Below the pieces are notes generated by a model. The model was not told where the DNA came from. It was given only the letters and a program-made list of their open reading frames with translations, and did not search any database. This document shows positions 18,091 to 26,314 of a stretch of 64,000 nucleotides of DNA, one piece after another (position 1 is the first letter of the stretch; each line of letters begins with the position of its first letter). The translations under genes and the position numbers were made by a program. Location of the stretch: contig NZ_QKRB01000006.1 of assembly GCF_003233845.1 (NCBI RefSeq), positions 1 to 64,000 of the forward strand. The letters run 5' to 3'. The DNA comes from Paenibacillus sambharensis. GTDB taxonomy: Bacteria > Bacillota > Bacilli > Paenibacillales > Paenibacillaceae.

Positions 18091-18987
18091 ATGATTATGG
18101 ACCATTTTTTTGATGCAGCCGTATGGGAGCAAGCGTGGAAGGACGATACCGATACGGCCTCTAACAAGATGAGAAGTAATGGAATCGATCCATCGAGGAC
18201 TTTTGACCATAAAGCAAAGTCTTTTAACGAACAGTGCTTTAGCGAAGAGGGGAAAAAACGAACCAAACGAATTGTGAGTTGGCTGGAAGGGCAAGGCGTT
18301 CTATTCGAGAACGCTTCTGTTTTGGATATCGGCGCCGCCTCAGGAGTCTTTGCAGTGCCATTTGCCGAGCGTGGCGCCCGGGTTACGGCCGTAGAGACCT
18401 CTCCGCCGCTGATCGAATTGTTGAAGGAGAATGTCTCGAAGTATGGCGAAGGCCAAGTCACGATAGTGGCAGAGAAGTTTGAAGAAATTGACGTGCCGGC
18501 CAGAGGCTGGAGCCAGGCATTTGATCTTGTCTTTGTCTCGATGAGCCCTGTCATTCACAATTGGGACAGCGTGCTCCAGATTCTCCAGTGCGCTCGAAAG
18601 TTCTGTTATATCAGTATGCCTGCAAGTTCTGCGGAGCACAGCTTGGTGGAGGAGGTCTGGCCGCTTGTCACCGACCAGCCCTTCTATCCGATCCATATGG
18701 AAATGGGATATTTGCTGCATTTGCTGTATCTGAAAGGTTATGCTTATGAGACGCTGATCACACGGGAAACGAAAACAAAGGAGGTAACCGCAGAAGAGGC
18801 GCTGCATGAAGTGATGACCTGGCTTCGCCTTCATCGTCTGCCCGATCATGAGCAGAATCGGAATCGGATTGCCGGCTATTTGGCTGAGGCTTATCCATCC
18901 GGCAAAGTAGTCATAAAAGAAGGTGGCCGTTTTGGCAAAGTGCTTATTCGATTGCAGGATCAGAATATGTACACAAGAGAGATCTGA
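18091..18987 (+). CDS. Class I SAM-dependent methyltransferase
   Basis: A 298-residue soluble methyltransferase. Motif I is VLDIGAASGVFAVPFAERGA at about residues 80-99, followed by the acidic residue of motif II in VTAVETSPP. Residues 1-65 are a helical cap and the last ~90 residues are helical. The substrate is unknown. ATG 18091 (AAGGGA eight bases upstream) seems better than ATG 18055, whose ribosome site is weak; the longer form would add 12 residues. An Rrf2-type operator lies about 110 bases upstream, so expression is probably controlled by the adjacent regulator. Confidence 0.82.
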   Translation: MIMDHFFDAAVWEQAWKDDTDTASNKMRSNGIDPSRTFDHKAKSFNEQCFSEEGKKRTKRIVSWLEGQGVLFENASVLDIGAASGVFAVPFAERGARVTAVETSPPLIELLKENVSKYGEGQVTIVAEKFEEIDVPARGWSQAFDLVFVSMSPVIHNWDSVLQILQCARKFCYISMPASSAEHSLVEEVWPLVTDQPFYPIHMEMGYLLHLLYLKGYAYETLITRETKTKEVTAEEALHEVMTWLRLHRLPDHEQNRNRIAGYLAEAYPSGKVVIKEGGRFGKVLIRLQDQNMYTREI

Positions 18988-19087
18988 GTCCATAACGCAG
19001 GTATTCTAGAAATCGTCGTGAGGCGCTGCCCGGGGTTCTAGTCGGGAGAGGCGGTCAACTATGATAGTTTCTAACTAAGAAACGCAA

Positions 19088-19127
19088 ATAGGGATTCCGC
19101 TTATTCATTAATAACCGGAATCCCTAT
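19088..19127 (+). terminator. Stem-loop downstream of methyltransferase gene
   Basis: ATAGGGATTCCG (19088-19099) and CGGAATCCCTAT (19116-19127) form a perfect 12-bp stem with a 16-base loop. No T tract follows, so termination efficiency is uncertain. Confidence 0.45.
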
Positions 19128-19279
19128 GTTAGGTTTACAGAGCTATTCAATTTTACCCTAGCACTCCATTTCACACACAGCTTGCCTGAATCAACATTCT
19201 TGCCAACCATGCTTTTCAGATTTTGTGAAACAATAACGTTCCTATACTGCCCAGATCAGTAACAGATTCTGACCGGCTG

Positions 19280-19417
19280 TTATCCTCGTATTTCCCGATG
19301 TTCCCTCTTACCTAGCAACATGGTGATTTCCCGCATATCCCGCTCCATCTGCAAGATGAGCGCCTTACGCATAATCCATCGGTACGAAAGGTAATGGATA
19401 TGCTTCGCTAACGTTCT
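19280..19417 (-). pseudogene. Possible C-terminal coding remnant
   Basis: The minus strand is open for about 45 codons between stops, with protein-like composition (WIMRKALILQMERDMREITM then LLGKREHREIRG). There is no start codon or ribosome site near the 5' end. It may be the tail of a decayed gene. I do not recognise the family. Confidence 0.2.
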
Positions 19418-19751
19418 TCAATGGACTATCCCCTCTCCAGCTCAGACGTTAGGTATATATCAACATGAATGCGGGGCCAATGGAATCAAAAGTGATTCGC
19501 GCCTTCTATGCTTGGCGTAAGGTCCTGCATTCAAGGATATAACGCGGCAGTTACGTTAGGTGATGCGTTGCTTTTCGTTTGTTTGTGTTGGTTATGGCTT
19601 TACTTTATATTAATATTTAAAGATTGTAAATATTCAGATTATTTAAAATACAGGGGTTTTGGGCATATTTTCTTCAGTCTTCTCGCCCAATCTCCTGGAA
19701 TCTCAGGATTTGGCTTTTTTCTGATTGTTAAGGGAGGATGGGCAGCTGACA

Positions 19752-19797
19752 GAAAAACCGCCTCTCCCAGTGGTGATTGCTTGGCGGGAGGGCGGTT
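19752..19797 (-). terminator. Terminator of CHASE4-GGDEF-EAL gene
   Basis: On the minus strand AACCGCC...CTCCC pairs with GGGAG...GGCGGTT, followed by TTTC. It lies about 30-75 bases after the stop of the cyclic-di-GMP gene. Confidence 0.65.
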
Positions 19798-19826
19798 CCA
19801 TACGAATATAATATACATAAAGGCTA

Positions 19827-22217
19827 TTAGCCTTCGGCTTTCCTGGTGCTGAGGTAAGCAAGCAGGTCGGGCCAGGAGAGCGGCTTGCTGAAGTAATAGC
19901 CCTGCAGCTCATCACATCCAAGCATGCGCAGGATGGCAACCTGCTCGGCATTCTCGACGCCTTCGGCGACGACTCTCAGGCCAAGATGATGACCCAGCTG
20001 CGTAATAGCCGCACATATGGTCTTGTCTGACGTGCCTTCGGTCAGCTCGGTGACGAAAGCCTTGTCGATCTTGATGGATTGGATCGGCAGCTTGCGCAGA
20101 TAGCTGAGGGAGGAATAGCCGGTTCCGAAATCATCGAGTGCGATCGCAACACCATATTCAGTCAGCTTCTGCACGGCTTCCGGCGCCCGTCCGAACGACA
20201 TCACGGCCGACTCGGTCATCTCCAGCTCCAGCTGCTCGGGAGGAAGTCCAGTCTTGTGAAGGATCTGTATGACATCCTCCGCAAAGTGATCCTGCTCCAG
20301 CTGGATCACAGATACATTAACGGCCACCTGAACGGTGTGCCCCTCATTATGCAAATGCTTGGCGGCCTTGCAGGCCTGAAAGAGAACCCAGTAGCCAATC
20401 TCCACAATAGCCTGTGAGGATTCCGCCAACGGAATGAATTCAACAGGAGGGATATAGCCAAGTAAAGGGTGCTTCCAGCGCAGAAGTGATTCCAGACGGA
20501 TAACCTTCAAGGATTCCGCTGCAAGAATCGGCTGAAAGTGCAGCTCAAACTGCTTGTTGACGATACCAGTGAGCAGATCTCTCTCCAGCAGCAGCTGGCG
20601 GTCAATGCGGGCCTTTCGGTCCTCCGAGAAGGTCATTGCCTGCTGCTTGTCCGTCTGCTTGGCCTGATGCATAGCCATGTCGGCATATTGAACCAGCGCC
20701 TCTGGCGAGGTGCCGTCTTCCGGGAACAGGCTGACACCGATGCTTGCCGTAATACGCAGCTGCAGGCCGCGGAAATGATAGTCGGATGCGAGGGCATCAT
20801 GGATAATCTTAGCCTTACGATAGGCAGATTCTCGCGAATCGAGTCCGGTCAGCAGGACGGTGAACTCATCACCGCCAAGACGCGAGACGACATCGCCCGG
20901 AGCCAGCTGCTTGATGATCCGGCTGCCGACTTCCATGAGCAGTGTGTCCCCGGTCTCATGCCCCCACGTGTCGTTAACCCACTTGAAGTTGTCCAGGTCA
21001 ATGAAGAGAACTGCCAGCGGAGTGCCGGCTGACCGTGCATCCTCCAGCAGGGACTCCATCCGTTCGAAGAAGCTGGCCCGGTTGGGCAGGCGGGTGAGCG
21101 TATCATGCCGGACCTGCTCCTGCAGCTCATGGTAAGCCTCCTCAAGGGAGAACAGCATATCATTAAAGGCGAGCTCAAGCTTGCTGAACTCGTCCTGCCC
21201 GGAAGACTGAACCCGAAGGGAAAAATCCTGCTTGCTTGAGATGCTGTCGATATCAGTGGCCAGGCGCTGAATCCGCCGGTGAATGAAGCGGTCATTGAAC
21301 ATCAGCAGTCCAGCGAACAGCAGAGCGATAATAATAAATATGACTGCCGATATCTGAATAATCGTATTCACGCCGCGGGAGATGATATCTCGCTCCGCGT
21401 GAATGGTCACCAGATAAGCCGGCTGGCCATACATATCCGGATAGACAGACTGGACGAGCGCCAGATGGCTGTCCCGATTCTCGACCCATACCGGGTAATG
21501 GCGGAGATCACCACGGAGCTGCTGGGTCACCGTCATGCTGCTCTCCGGGATCTGGAAGCTGTCATTCAGCTTGCTGATTTGCACATCGAGTCTTGCCCGC
21601 TTCGACAGCTGCTCCTGCATCTCAGGTGTCATGATTCTTCCGGCAATCAGTGTGCCGTGTATCGGGCCGTTTATTTCACTGTCAACAATCGGCAGGGAAA
21701 CCGTCATGAGTGGCCCCGCGGGCGATTGGGTAATGCCTTTGTAGCTGTCCTCAGGCCCGGTAAACTGCAGGATCTGTTTGTGATGGCTGAGCCACTCATC
21801 AATAATGATTCGCTCCAGGTCCATCTGCATGTCTGATTCAGGGTGGTAGGAACGGCCATACAGGACGTTGCCCTCCTGGTCGAGCATGGCGATGGCGGTC
21901 AGCATATTTTCCGCGAAGGTTGCGTTGGGATAATTACTCAGGATGTAGGGATCATCAAGGATGCTGGCGGTGGATGGTGCGCGCTCAATGAAAGCGATCG
22001 TGTCATCCCAGGCGGAATAGTTCAGCATTAATTTCTCGATCCGCTCCATCTCATCCTCAAGAAGATAGAAGACATGCTCCATCTTGGCCTGCATTTCCTG
22101 GCTCTCTAGCTCGCTGAAGCGGCTGTAGAGAATCGCGTACAGCAGGATATAACAGACAAGCATACTGGCAGCTGTTATAAGACCGATGAATAGGATTGAT
22201 TTTTTGCGTAGTGTCAT
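19827..22217 (-). CDS. CHASE4-HAMP-GGDEF-EAL cyclic-di-GMP enzyme
   Basis: A 796-residue membrane protein. TM1 (about 7-29) and TM2 (about 280-305) flank an extracytoplasmic CHASE4 domain with the typical LEDEMERIEKLMLNYSAWDD start. HAMP follows, then GGDEF with intact motif RLGGDEF, then EAL. The EAL signature reads ESLLRW, a common functional variant, and DDFGTGYSS is intact, so both synthesis and hydrolysis of c-di-GMP are possible. It probably tunes motility versus biofilm. A second diguanylate cyclase lies 2.4 kb downstream, and the exopolysaccharide locus in this window is a plausible output. ATG with AGGAGCC upstream; own terminator. Confidence 0.94.
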   Translation of the reverse strand: MTLRKKSILFIGLITAASMLVCYILLYAILYSRFSELESQEMQAKMEHVFYLLEDEMERIEKLMLNYSAWDDTIAFIERAPSTASILDDPYILSNYPNATFAENMLTAIAMLDQEGNVLYGRSYHPESDMQMDLERIIIDEWLSHHKQILQFTGPEDSYKGITQSPAGPLMTVSLPIVDSEINGPIHGTLIAGRIMTPEMQEQLSKRARLDVQISKLNDSFQIPESSMTVTQQLRGDLRHYPVWVENRDSHLALVQSVYPDMYGQPAYLVTIHAERDIISRGVNTIIQISAVIFIIIALLFAGLLMFNDRFIHRRIQRLATDIDSISSKQDFSLRVQSSGQDEFSKLELAFNDMLFSLEEAYHELQEQVRHDTLTRLPNRASFFERMESLLEDARSAGTPLAVLFIDLDNFKWVNDTWGHETGDTLLMEVGSRIIKQLAPGDVVSRLGGDEFTVLLTGLDSRESAYRKAKIIHDALASDYHFRGLQLRITASIGVSLFPEDGTSPEALVQYADMAMHQAKQTDKQQAMTFSEDRKARIDRQLLLERDLLTGIVNKQFELHFQPILAAESLKVIRLESLLRWKHPLLGYIPPVEFIPLAESSQAIVEIGYWVLFQACKAAKHLHNEGHTVQVAVNVSVIQLEQDHFAEDVIQILHKTGLPPEQLELEMTESAVMSFGRAPEAVQKLTEYGVAIALDDFGTGYSSLSYLRKLPIQSIKIDKAFVTELTEGTSDKTICAAITQLGHHLGLRVVAEGVENAEQVAILRMLGCDELQGYYFSKPLSWPDLLAYLSTRKAEG

Positions 22218-22396
22218 GTATGTAGGCTCCTATTAATGGGGTGATAGGACAATTGGAACAGCATAGTCCTATTCTACCATAAGAGAGGTCATTAGAAGAT
22301 GTTTTATTTGGAACCTGTAAAAACGGGTATATAAGAGGTAAGAACCAAATCCAACCCTACTGAAAAGTGTGAACATATGATGAGGAGGAGATTCCG

Positions 22397-22897
22397 ATGA
22401 ATGAACCTACTATTATTGAATTAGGGGAAATGAAAATTGGGGGTCTCCACGTCCGTGCGGCGGAGACGGAACGGGGAACGGACAGTGCTGTGGCCCGGCT
22501 GTGGGAGCAGTTTCGCAGCAGTGACCGCTGTATTGCCAAGGAGGCCGAGGCTCGAAACCCTTCGGTTACCTATGCGCTATATGCCGAGTACAACCGGAGC
22601 GACAACGGTGCGTGTACGATTGTGATCGGCCAGGAGGTTTCCGGTGATGATGCATTCGAGGAGGGGGCAGATTGCAAGATTGTCACGCTTCCCGCCTCGC
22701 GTTATGCCGTATTTACAACGCGCCCTGGTCCGGCGCTGGAAGTGACGGCCGAGACTTGGGCAGCCATTGACCGTTATTTTGAAACATCGGCCTATAGACG
22801 CAGATACTCGGGAGATTTTGAGCTGTATGATGCGAAGGCGTCTGACCCGGGAGAGGCGATTGTCGATATTTATATATCAGTGACAGATGAGCCGTAA
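22397..22897 (+). CDS. GyrI-like effector-binding domain protein
   Basis: A 166-residue soluble protein made only of the AraC-type effector-binding (GyrI/Rob C-terminal) fold. Features are MKIGGLHVRAAE near the start, the central YALYAEY, LPASRYAVFTTRPG and the terminal VDIYISV. There is no DNA-binding domain. Stand-alone versions bind small cationic molecules, or hydrolyse certain toxins in the GyrI-like cyclopropanoid hydrolase group. The ligand here is unknown. The ATG has GAGGAGGAG upstream. It converges with the ECF sigma gene. Confidence 0.8.
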   Translation: MNEPTIIELGEMKIGGLHVRAAETERGTDSAVARLWEQFRSSDRCIAKEAEARNPSVTYALYAEYNRSDNGACTIVIGQEVSGDDAFEEGADCKIVTLPASRYAVFTTRPGPALEVTAETWAAIDRYFETSAYRRRYSGDFELYDAKASDPGEAIVDIYISVTDEP

Positions 22898-22910
22898 TTT
22901 ATTAGCAGCA

Positions 22911-22934
22911 GGGCTCCTGTAATCAGGAGCCCCA
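22911..22934. terminator. Stem-loop between converging genes
   Basis: GGGCTCCTG (22911-22919) pairs with CAGGAGCCC (22924-22932). It overlaps the stop codon of the minus-strand sigma factor gene. No clear T tract is present on either side. Confidence 0.45.
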
Positions 22935-23492
22935 TTCCAGCATAAACTTCTGGCGGACGGCTTCACGGGCCCGGAACAAGCGGGTCTTTACATTTTGTTC
23001 CGTCATATTCAGCCGGCTGGCAATTTCCTTATAGGATAAGCCATACCGCCAGCGGAGAAGGACAATGGACTTATATTCTGGCTTCAGGGAATGGACGCAG
23101 CGCGCTACCGTCTCGGTCATGAGGCGGCATTCTACCTCCTTCTCGGGCGATGGCGACTGCATCGGGAGGGGAACACGGGCGCCCGCAGCAGAGCTGCCGG
23201 CATCCTGAACCACAGATATATCCGGATGTTTGCGCAAATATGTAATGGCCTGGTTCTTGGCGACGGTTCGAATCCAGGCCTGCACCTGCAGCATGTTCCT
23301 TAGATGCGGGGGCATTTTACGGACGGATTTAAGGAAGGCTTCCTGAACAATATCCTCTGCAGCCGCATAGTCGCGGACAATCCGGCGGGCTTGAGGAAAG
23401 ACAAAACGGTGAAATTCCTGGAATATGGCAAGCTGCTGAGCGCGGCTGAGTGTGTCATAGTTACCTTGTGCCAGTAAGTGAAGAGAGTCCAT
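22923..23492 (-). CDS. ECF-type RNA polymerase sigma factor
   Basis: A 189-residue sigma factor with regions 2 and 4 only. Region 2 includes DYAAAEDIVQEAFLKSV and a WIRTVAKNQAITYLRK segment. Region 4 includes LRWRYGLSYKEIASRLNMTEQNVKTRLFRAR, the -35-binding helix-turn-helix. The linker carries a Pro-rich stretch. ATG 23492 (AAGGGG upstream) is preferred; a longer reading would add an implausible 65-residue extension. No anti-sigma factor gene is adjacent, which is unusual for this class, so regulation may be by other means or the partner is elsewhere. It is divergent from the lipid kinase gene. Confidence 0.88.
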   Translation of the reverse strand: MDSLHLLAQGNYDTLSRAQQLAIFQEFHRFVFPQARRIVRDYAAAEDIVQEAFLKSVRKMPPHLRNMLQVQAWIRTVAKNQAITYLRKHPDISVVQDAGSSAAGARVPLPMQSPSPEKEVECRLMTETVARCVHSLKPEYKSIVLLRWRYGLSYKEIASRLNMTEQNVKTRLFRAREAVRQKFMLEWGS

Positions 23493-23642
23493 TGCAAGGT
23501 TAACCCCTTTTTTTGAGCATTCTTCTGATTCTTCTATTATACCTGACTTTATATAAAATTCTATAGATTGGAATAAATAGAAAATTAGAGTTTGCTGTCG
23601 TGCGGTGTCATCTCTTGCAGGACGAGGATAGGAGGATGTGAG

Positions 23643-24545
23643 GTGGAGACAGCATACGGGAAGGCTGCAGTTATTTACAATGGCCATGCAGGGCAGTCTG
23701 CGCTGCAGGAACGGCTGGGGGTGACGGCCAGTGTTATCGCGCCAGGTGTAGGCGAACTAACACTGCTCCAGACTGAGGGTCCGGGGGATGCAGAGCGGCT
23801 CTGCCGGGAGCGGGCAATGGAGTTTGATTTACTGTTAACGCTGGGCGGGGATGGTACCGTGCATGAATGTATAAATGGGCTGGCAGCTCTGCAGTCTCCG
23901 CCGCCGTTTGGGATCCTGCCTTCAGGCACGTGCAATGATTTTGCGAGAAGCTTGGGACTCCCGCTTAATCTGGAGGATGCTGCAAGGCTTGTTCTGGACA
24001 CTGAACCTGTGCCAATCGACATAGGGGAGGCTAACGGCCGGTATTTCAGCAATTTCTTCGGGGTTGGTCTTATTACAGCCGCCTCGGAAAATATCGATGA
24101 GGGTTTGAAAAGCCAGTTTGGCAAATTGAGCTATTTTCTAAGTTCCCTGCAGGTTCTGAACTCCGCGGAATCCTTTGCCTACCGGCTGGTAACAGATGAA
24201 GAAGAGCGCAGCGGCGAGGCGGTCATGATCCTTGCATTTAACGGCCGTTCAATAGGAACGAACACGCTGCCGCTTGAGGAAGCTGGTCTGCAGGACGGAC
24301 TGCTGGATATATTTGTGGTTAGGGAAGCGGGGCTTGCCCTGCTGTTTGAGGTGCTAAGCCGCAGGGATCCTTCAGCCTGGAAGCAGGAGGGCGGGAATAT
24401 TGATTACTTCCAGAGTGCGAAGGTTACGCTGGCGACGCAGCAGCCGATGAAGGCTGATATGGACGGAGAGATCTACATGAATACACCAGCCGTACTGCGT
24501 ACACACTGCCGCCAGCTGCGGATATTCAAGCCGGCCGCCGGTTAG
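23643..24545 (+). CDS. Diacylglycerol-kinase-type lipid kinase (YegS/BmrU family)
   Basis: A 300-residue soluble or peripheral membrane kinase. The nucleotide motif LTLGGDGTVHECINGL and the following FGILPSGTCNDFARSLGLP are diagnostic for the DAGK catalytic domain. The product is expected to phosphorylate diacylglycerol or a related lipid, recycling lipid-derived diacylglycerol. The GTG start at 23643 has AGGAGG seven bases upstream. Length matches the family. It could equally be a YegS/BmrU paralogue with another lipid substrate. Confidence 0.88.
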   Translation: METAYGKAAVIYNGHAGQSALQERLGVTASVIAPGVGELTLLQTEGPGDAERLCRERAMEFDLLLTLGGDGTVHECINGLAALQSPPPFGILPSGTCNDFARSLGLPLNLEDAARLVLDTEPVPIDIGEANGRYFSNFFGVGLITAASENIDEGLKSQFGKLSYFLSSLQVLNSAESFAYRLVTDEEERSGEAVMILAFNGRSIGTNTLPLEEAGLQDGLLDIFVVREAGLALLFEVLSRRDPSAWKQEGGNIDYFQSAKVTLATQQPMKADMDGEIYMNTPAVLRTHCRQLRIFKPAAG

Positions 24546-24583
24546 CGGCTCTTCCCCAGCAAGATTCAGTTAAGAATTTATTA

Positions 24584-24612
24584 TTGTCGAAAAAGGTCGA
24601 ATGCGGTATGGT
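24584..24612 (+). promoter_or_regulatory. Predicted promoter of diguanylate cyclase gene
   Basis: TTGTCG (24584-24589), a 17-base spacer and TATGGT (24607-24612) lie about 48 bases before the start codon. Confidence 0.45.
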
Positions 24613-24659
24613 AGAAGGAGCATGCATGACCAAACTTTATTGATAATGAGGCTTGAGAT

Positions 24660-26243
24660 ATGGAGCAGCCAGATTGGAACATCAACCGCCCTAGTCATCA
24701 CTATCAGGCTTTTATTCTGCTGTTTGCCACGACATTAGGCTTCTTGGGAGCGCTTCTCTACCTGCTATTCCGCTGGGAGAGTGCCGCGCATTATGGAGAG
24801 ATCCGTCAGGAGGAGCTGGAGAAGGTCCAACGCGGAAGCGAAGCTATTGTACAGCATCTGGAAGGCCGGTATTCGGACCTGTATTTTCTGGCGGATTTGA
24901 CGAGTCTTCACCGAATTGAGGAAATCAGTCAGATCCAGAATGGAACTTCAGAGGTTGCCAGTGAATATATAAGCTTCGTCGACCGGAAGGTTCAGTATGA
25001 ACAGATTCATTTCTTTAACCGCTCGGGCAAACAGCTGTTTCATATTTACCGCTCGGGCAAGACGATTCATATATCGGAGCCGGGTATGCACCAGGATGCG
25101 GGGACGGTGAGATATGCACGCGGGATCAACAGGCTGGCTGTCAATGAGGTCTACATTTCGCCGCTGGAGCTGTATAAGAACCTCGGCCGGGTTGAGACGC
25201 CTCCGAAGCCGGTCATTCATCTTGGGACGCCGGTCTTTAACCAGAACAAGCAGCAGATCGGGGCAATTATGGTAAGCCTGCTTGCCTCACCGCTGCTTGA
25301 CAGGTTTGCAACGGCGAGCGGGGTTCAATACGGATACACCGAATTATTAAATGCGGAGGGCTACTGGCTGTACAGCAATGACTCCACTGACCGGTCTTGG
25401 GGGTTTATGTTCCCGCACAGGACGGCAGAGACATTACCGCGAGATTATCCAGATGAGTGGAAGCAGATGCAGGCTTCGCCATCCGGGCAAATCCGGTCGG
25501 ACAATGGGTTGTTTACGTATCAGCGGGTGGCTCCCTTCGAGGATATGCCAGAAGGTGCTTATGAATGGACAGTTCTGTCCAGACTCCCGGAAGATAAGCT
25601 TGAGGATATGGGCGCAGGGATGAAGGTACAGTTTCTTATTTTTGCTGGGGTCATGCTGGTGCTGTCGGCTGCGGTCACATGGCAGTACACCAAGAGCCGT
25701 GCGTATAAGCAGCAGCTTGAGTATATGGCGCTGTATGACCCGGTGACAGGACTGCCCAACCGGATCAAGTTCTTCCGCGCCTTGGATGATGCGTTGAAAG
25801 AGGGCAGGAAGGATCAGCGGTTTGCGCTGCTCTTCCTGGATCTGGATGGCTTCAAGGCGGTGAACGATACCTATGGGCATGAAGCGGGGGATGAAGTGCT
25901 GCGGATGGTAGGCAGCCGTCTTCGCGGCTCTGTCAGAAGCGGGGATACCCTTGCTCGTATGGGCGGAGATGAATTCAATCTTCTGATCAAGCTGGACAAC
26001 GGCGCACAGGATGCGGAAGAAGCTTCCAAGCGAATCCTCGCTGCCCTCTCCGCGCCTTTCGAGCTATCGGGCGGGCAGTGCAGGGTGGGAGCCAGCATCG
26101 GAATCAGCCTGTATGATGTGGACGGACGGGAGCGTGAGACGCTTCTCCATAAAGCGGATTCTGCCATGTATGTTATTAAGGGTCAGGGAAAGAACGGCTT
26201 TGCCTTCTATCAGGAAGAGGAACACTCTGTTAAGTATAAGTAA
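24660..26243 (+). CDS. Membrane diguanylate cyclase with extracytoplasmic Cache-like sensor
   Basis: A 527-residue protein. TM1 (about 15-38) and TM2 (about 320-343) bracket an extracytoplasmic sensor of about 280 residues with Cache/PAS-like character (repeated HIYRSGK, SPLELYKNLGR, VIHLGTPVF). The C-terminal GGDEF domain has DPVTGLPNR, FLDLDGFKAVNDTYGHEAGD and the intact MGGDEF motif, so cyclic-di-GMP synthesis is expected. No EAL domain is present. The ribosome site is weak (TGAGG). It is followed by a strong terminator shared with the lasso peptide operon. Confidence 0.93.
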   Translation: MEQPDWNINRPSHHYQAFILLFATTLGFLGALLYLLFRWESAAHYGEIRQEELEKVQRGSEAIVQHLEGRYSDLYFLADLTSLHRIEEISQIQNGTSEVASEYISFVDRKVQYEQIHFFNRSGKQLFHIYRSGKTIHISEPGMHQDAGTVRYARGINRLAVNEVYISPLELYKNLGRVETPPKPVIHLGTPVFNQNKQQIGAIMVSLLASPLLDRFATASGVQYGYTELLNAEGYWLYSNDSTDRSWGFMFPHRTAETLPRDYPDEWKQMQASPSGQIRSDNGLFTYQRVAPFEDMPEGAYEWTVLSRLPEDKLEDMGAGMKVQFLIFAGVMLVLSAAVTWQYTKSRAYKQQLEYMALYDPVTGLPNRIKFFRALDDALKEGRKDQRFALLFLDLDGFKAVNDTYGHEAGDEVLRMVGSRLRGSVRSGDTLARMGGDEFNLLIKLDNGAQDAEEASKRILAALSAPFELSGGQCRVGASIGISLYDVDGRERETLLHKADSAMYVIKGQGKNGFAFYQEEEHSVKYK

Positions 26244-26262
26244 CAATCCCGTTTAACTCGCG

Positions 26263-26296
26263 AAGGCCGCGGAACCCCATCTGGTTCCGCGGCCTT
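26263..26296. terminator. Strong bidirectional terminator
   Basis: AAGGCCGCGGAACC (26263-26276), loop CCATCT, GGTTCCGCGGCCTT (26283-26296): a perfect 14-bp stem whose A and T ends serve both strands. It insulates the diguanylate cyclase gene from the lasso operon. Confidence 0.88.
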
Positions 26297-26314
26297 TATG
26301 CATGGAAGCTCCGT

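Larger units (their letters stand above)
18988..19750. other. Gene-poor region with repeated GTTAGGT heptamers
   Basis: No convincing gene is seen in about 760 bases. The heptamer GTTAGGT occurs at 19128, 19448 and 19555. CTAACGT (19408-19414) is complementary to ACGTTAG (19446-19452), and TAACG (19540-19544) to CGTTA (19554-19558). This could be an eroded recombination or cassette junction, but no integrase is present. Confidence 0.4.

Noticed and set aside
19440-19565. A true integron attC site
   Set aside because: GTTAGGT fits one core-site half, but no matching RYYYAAC with internal L boxes was found, and no integrase is in the window.
19508-19852. 114-codon plus-strand frame in the gene-poor region
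   Set aside because: It has no good ribosome site, overlaps the terminator and 3' end of the CHASE4-GGDEF-EAL gene and shows no family features beyond a random hydrophobic stretch.
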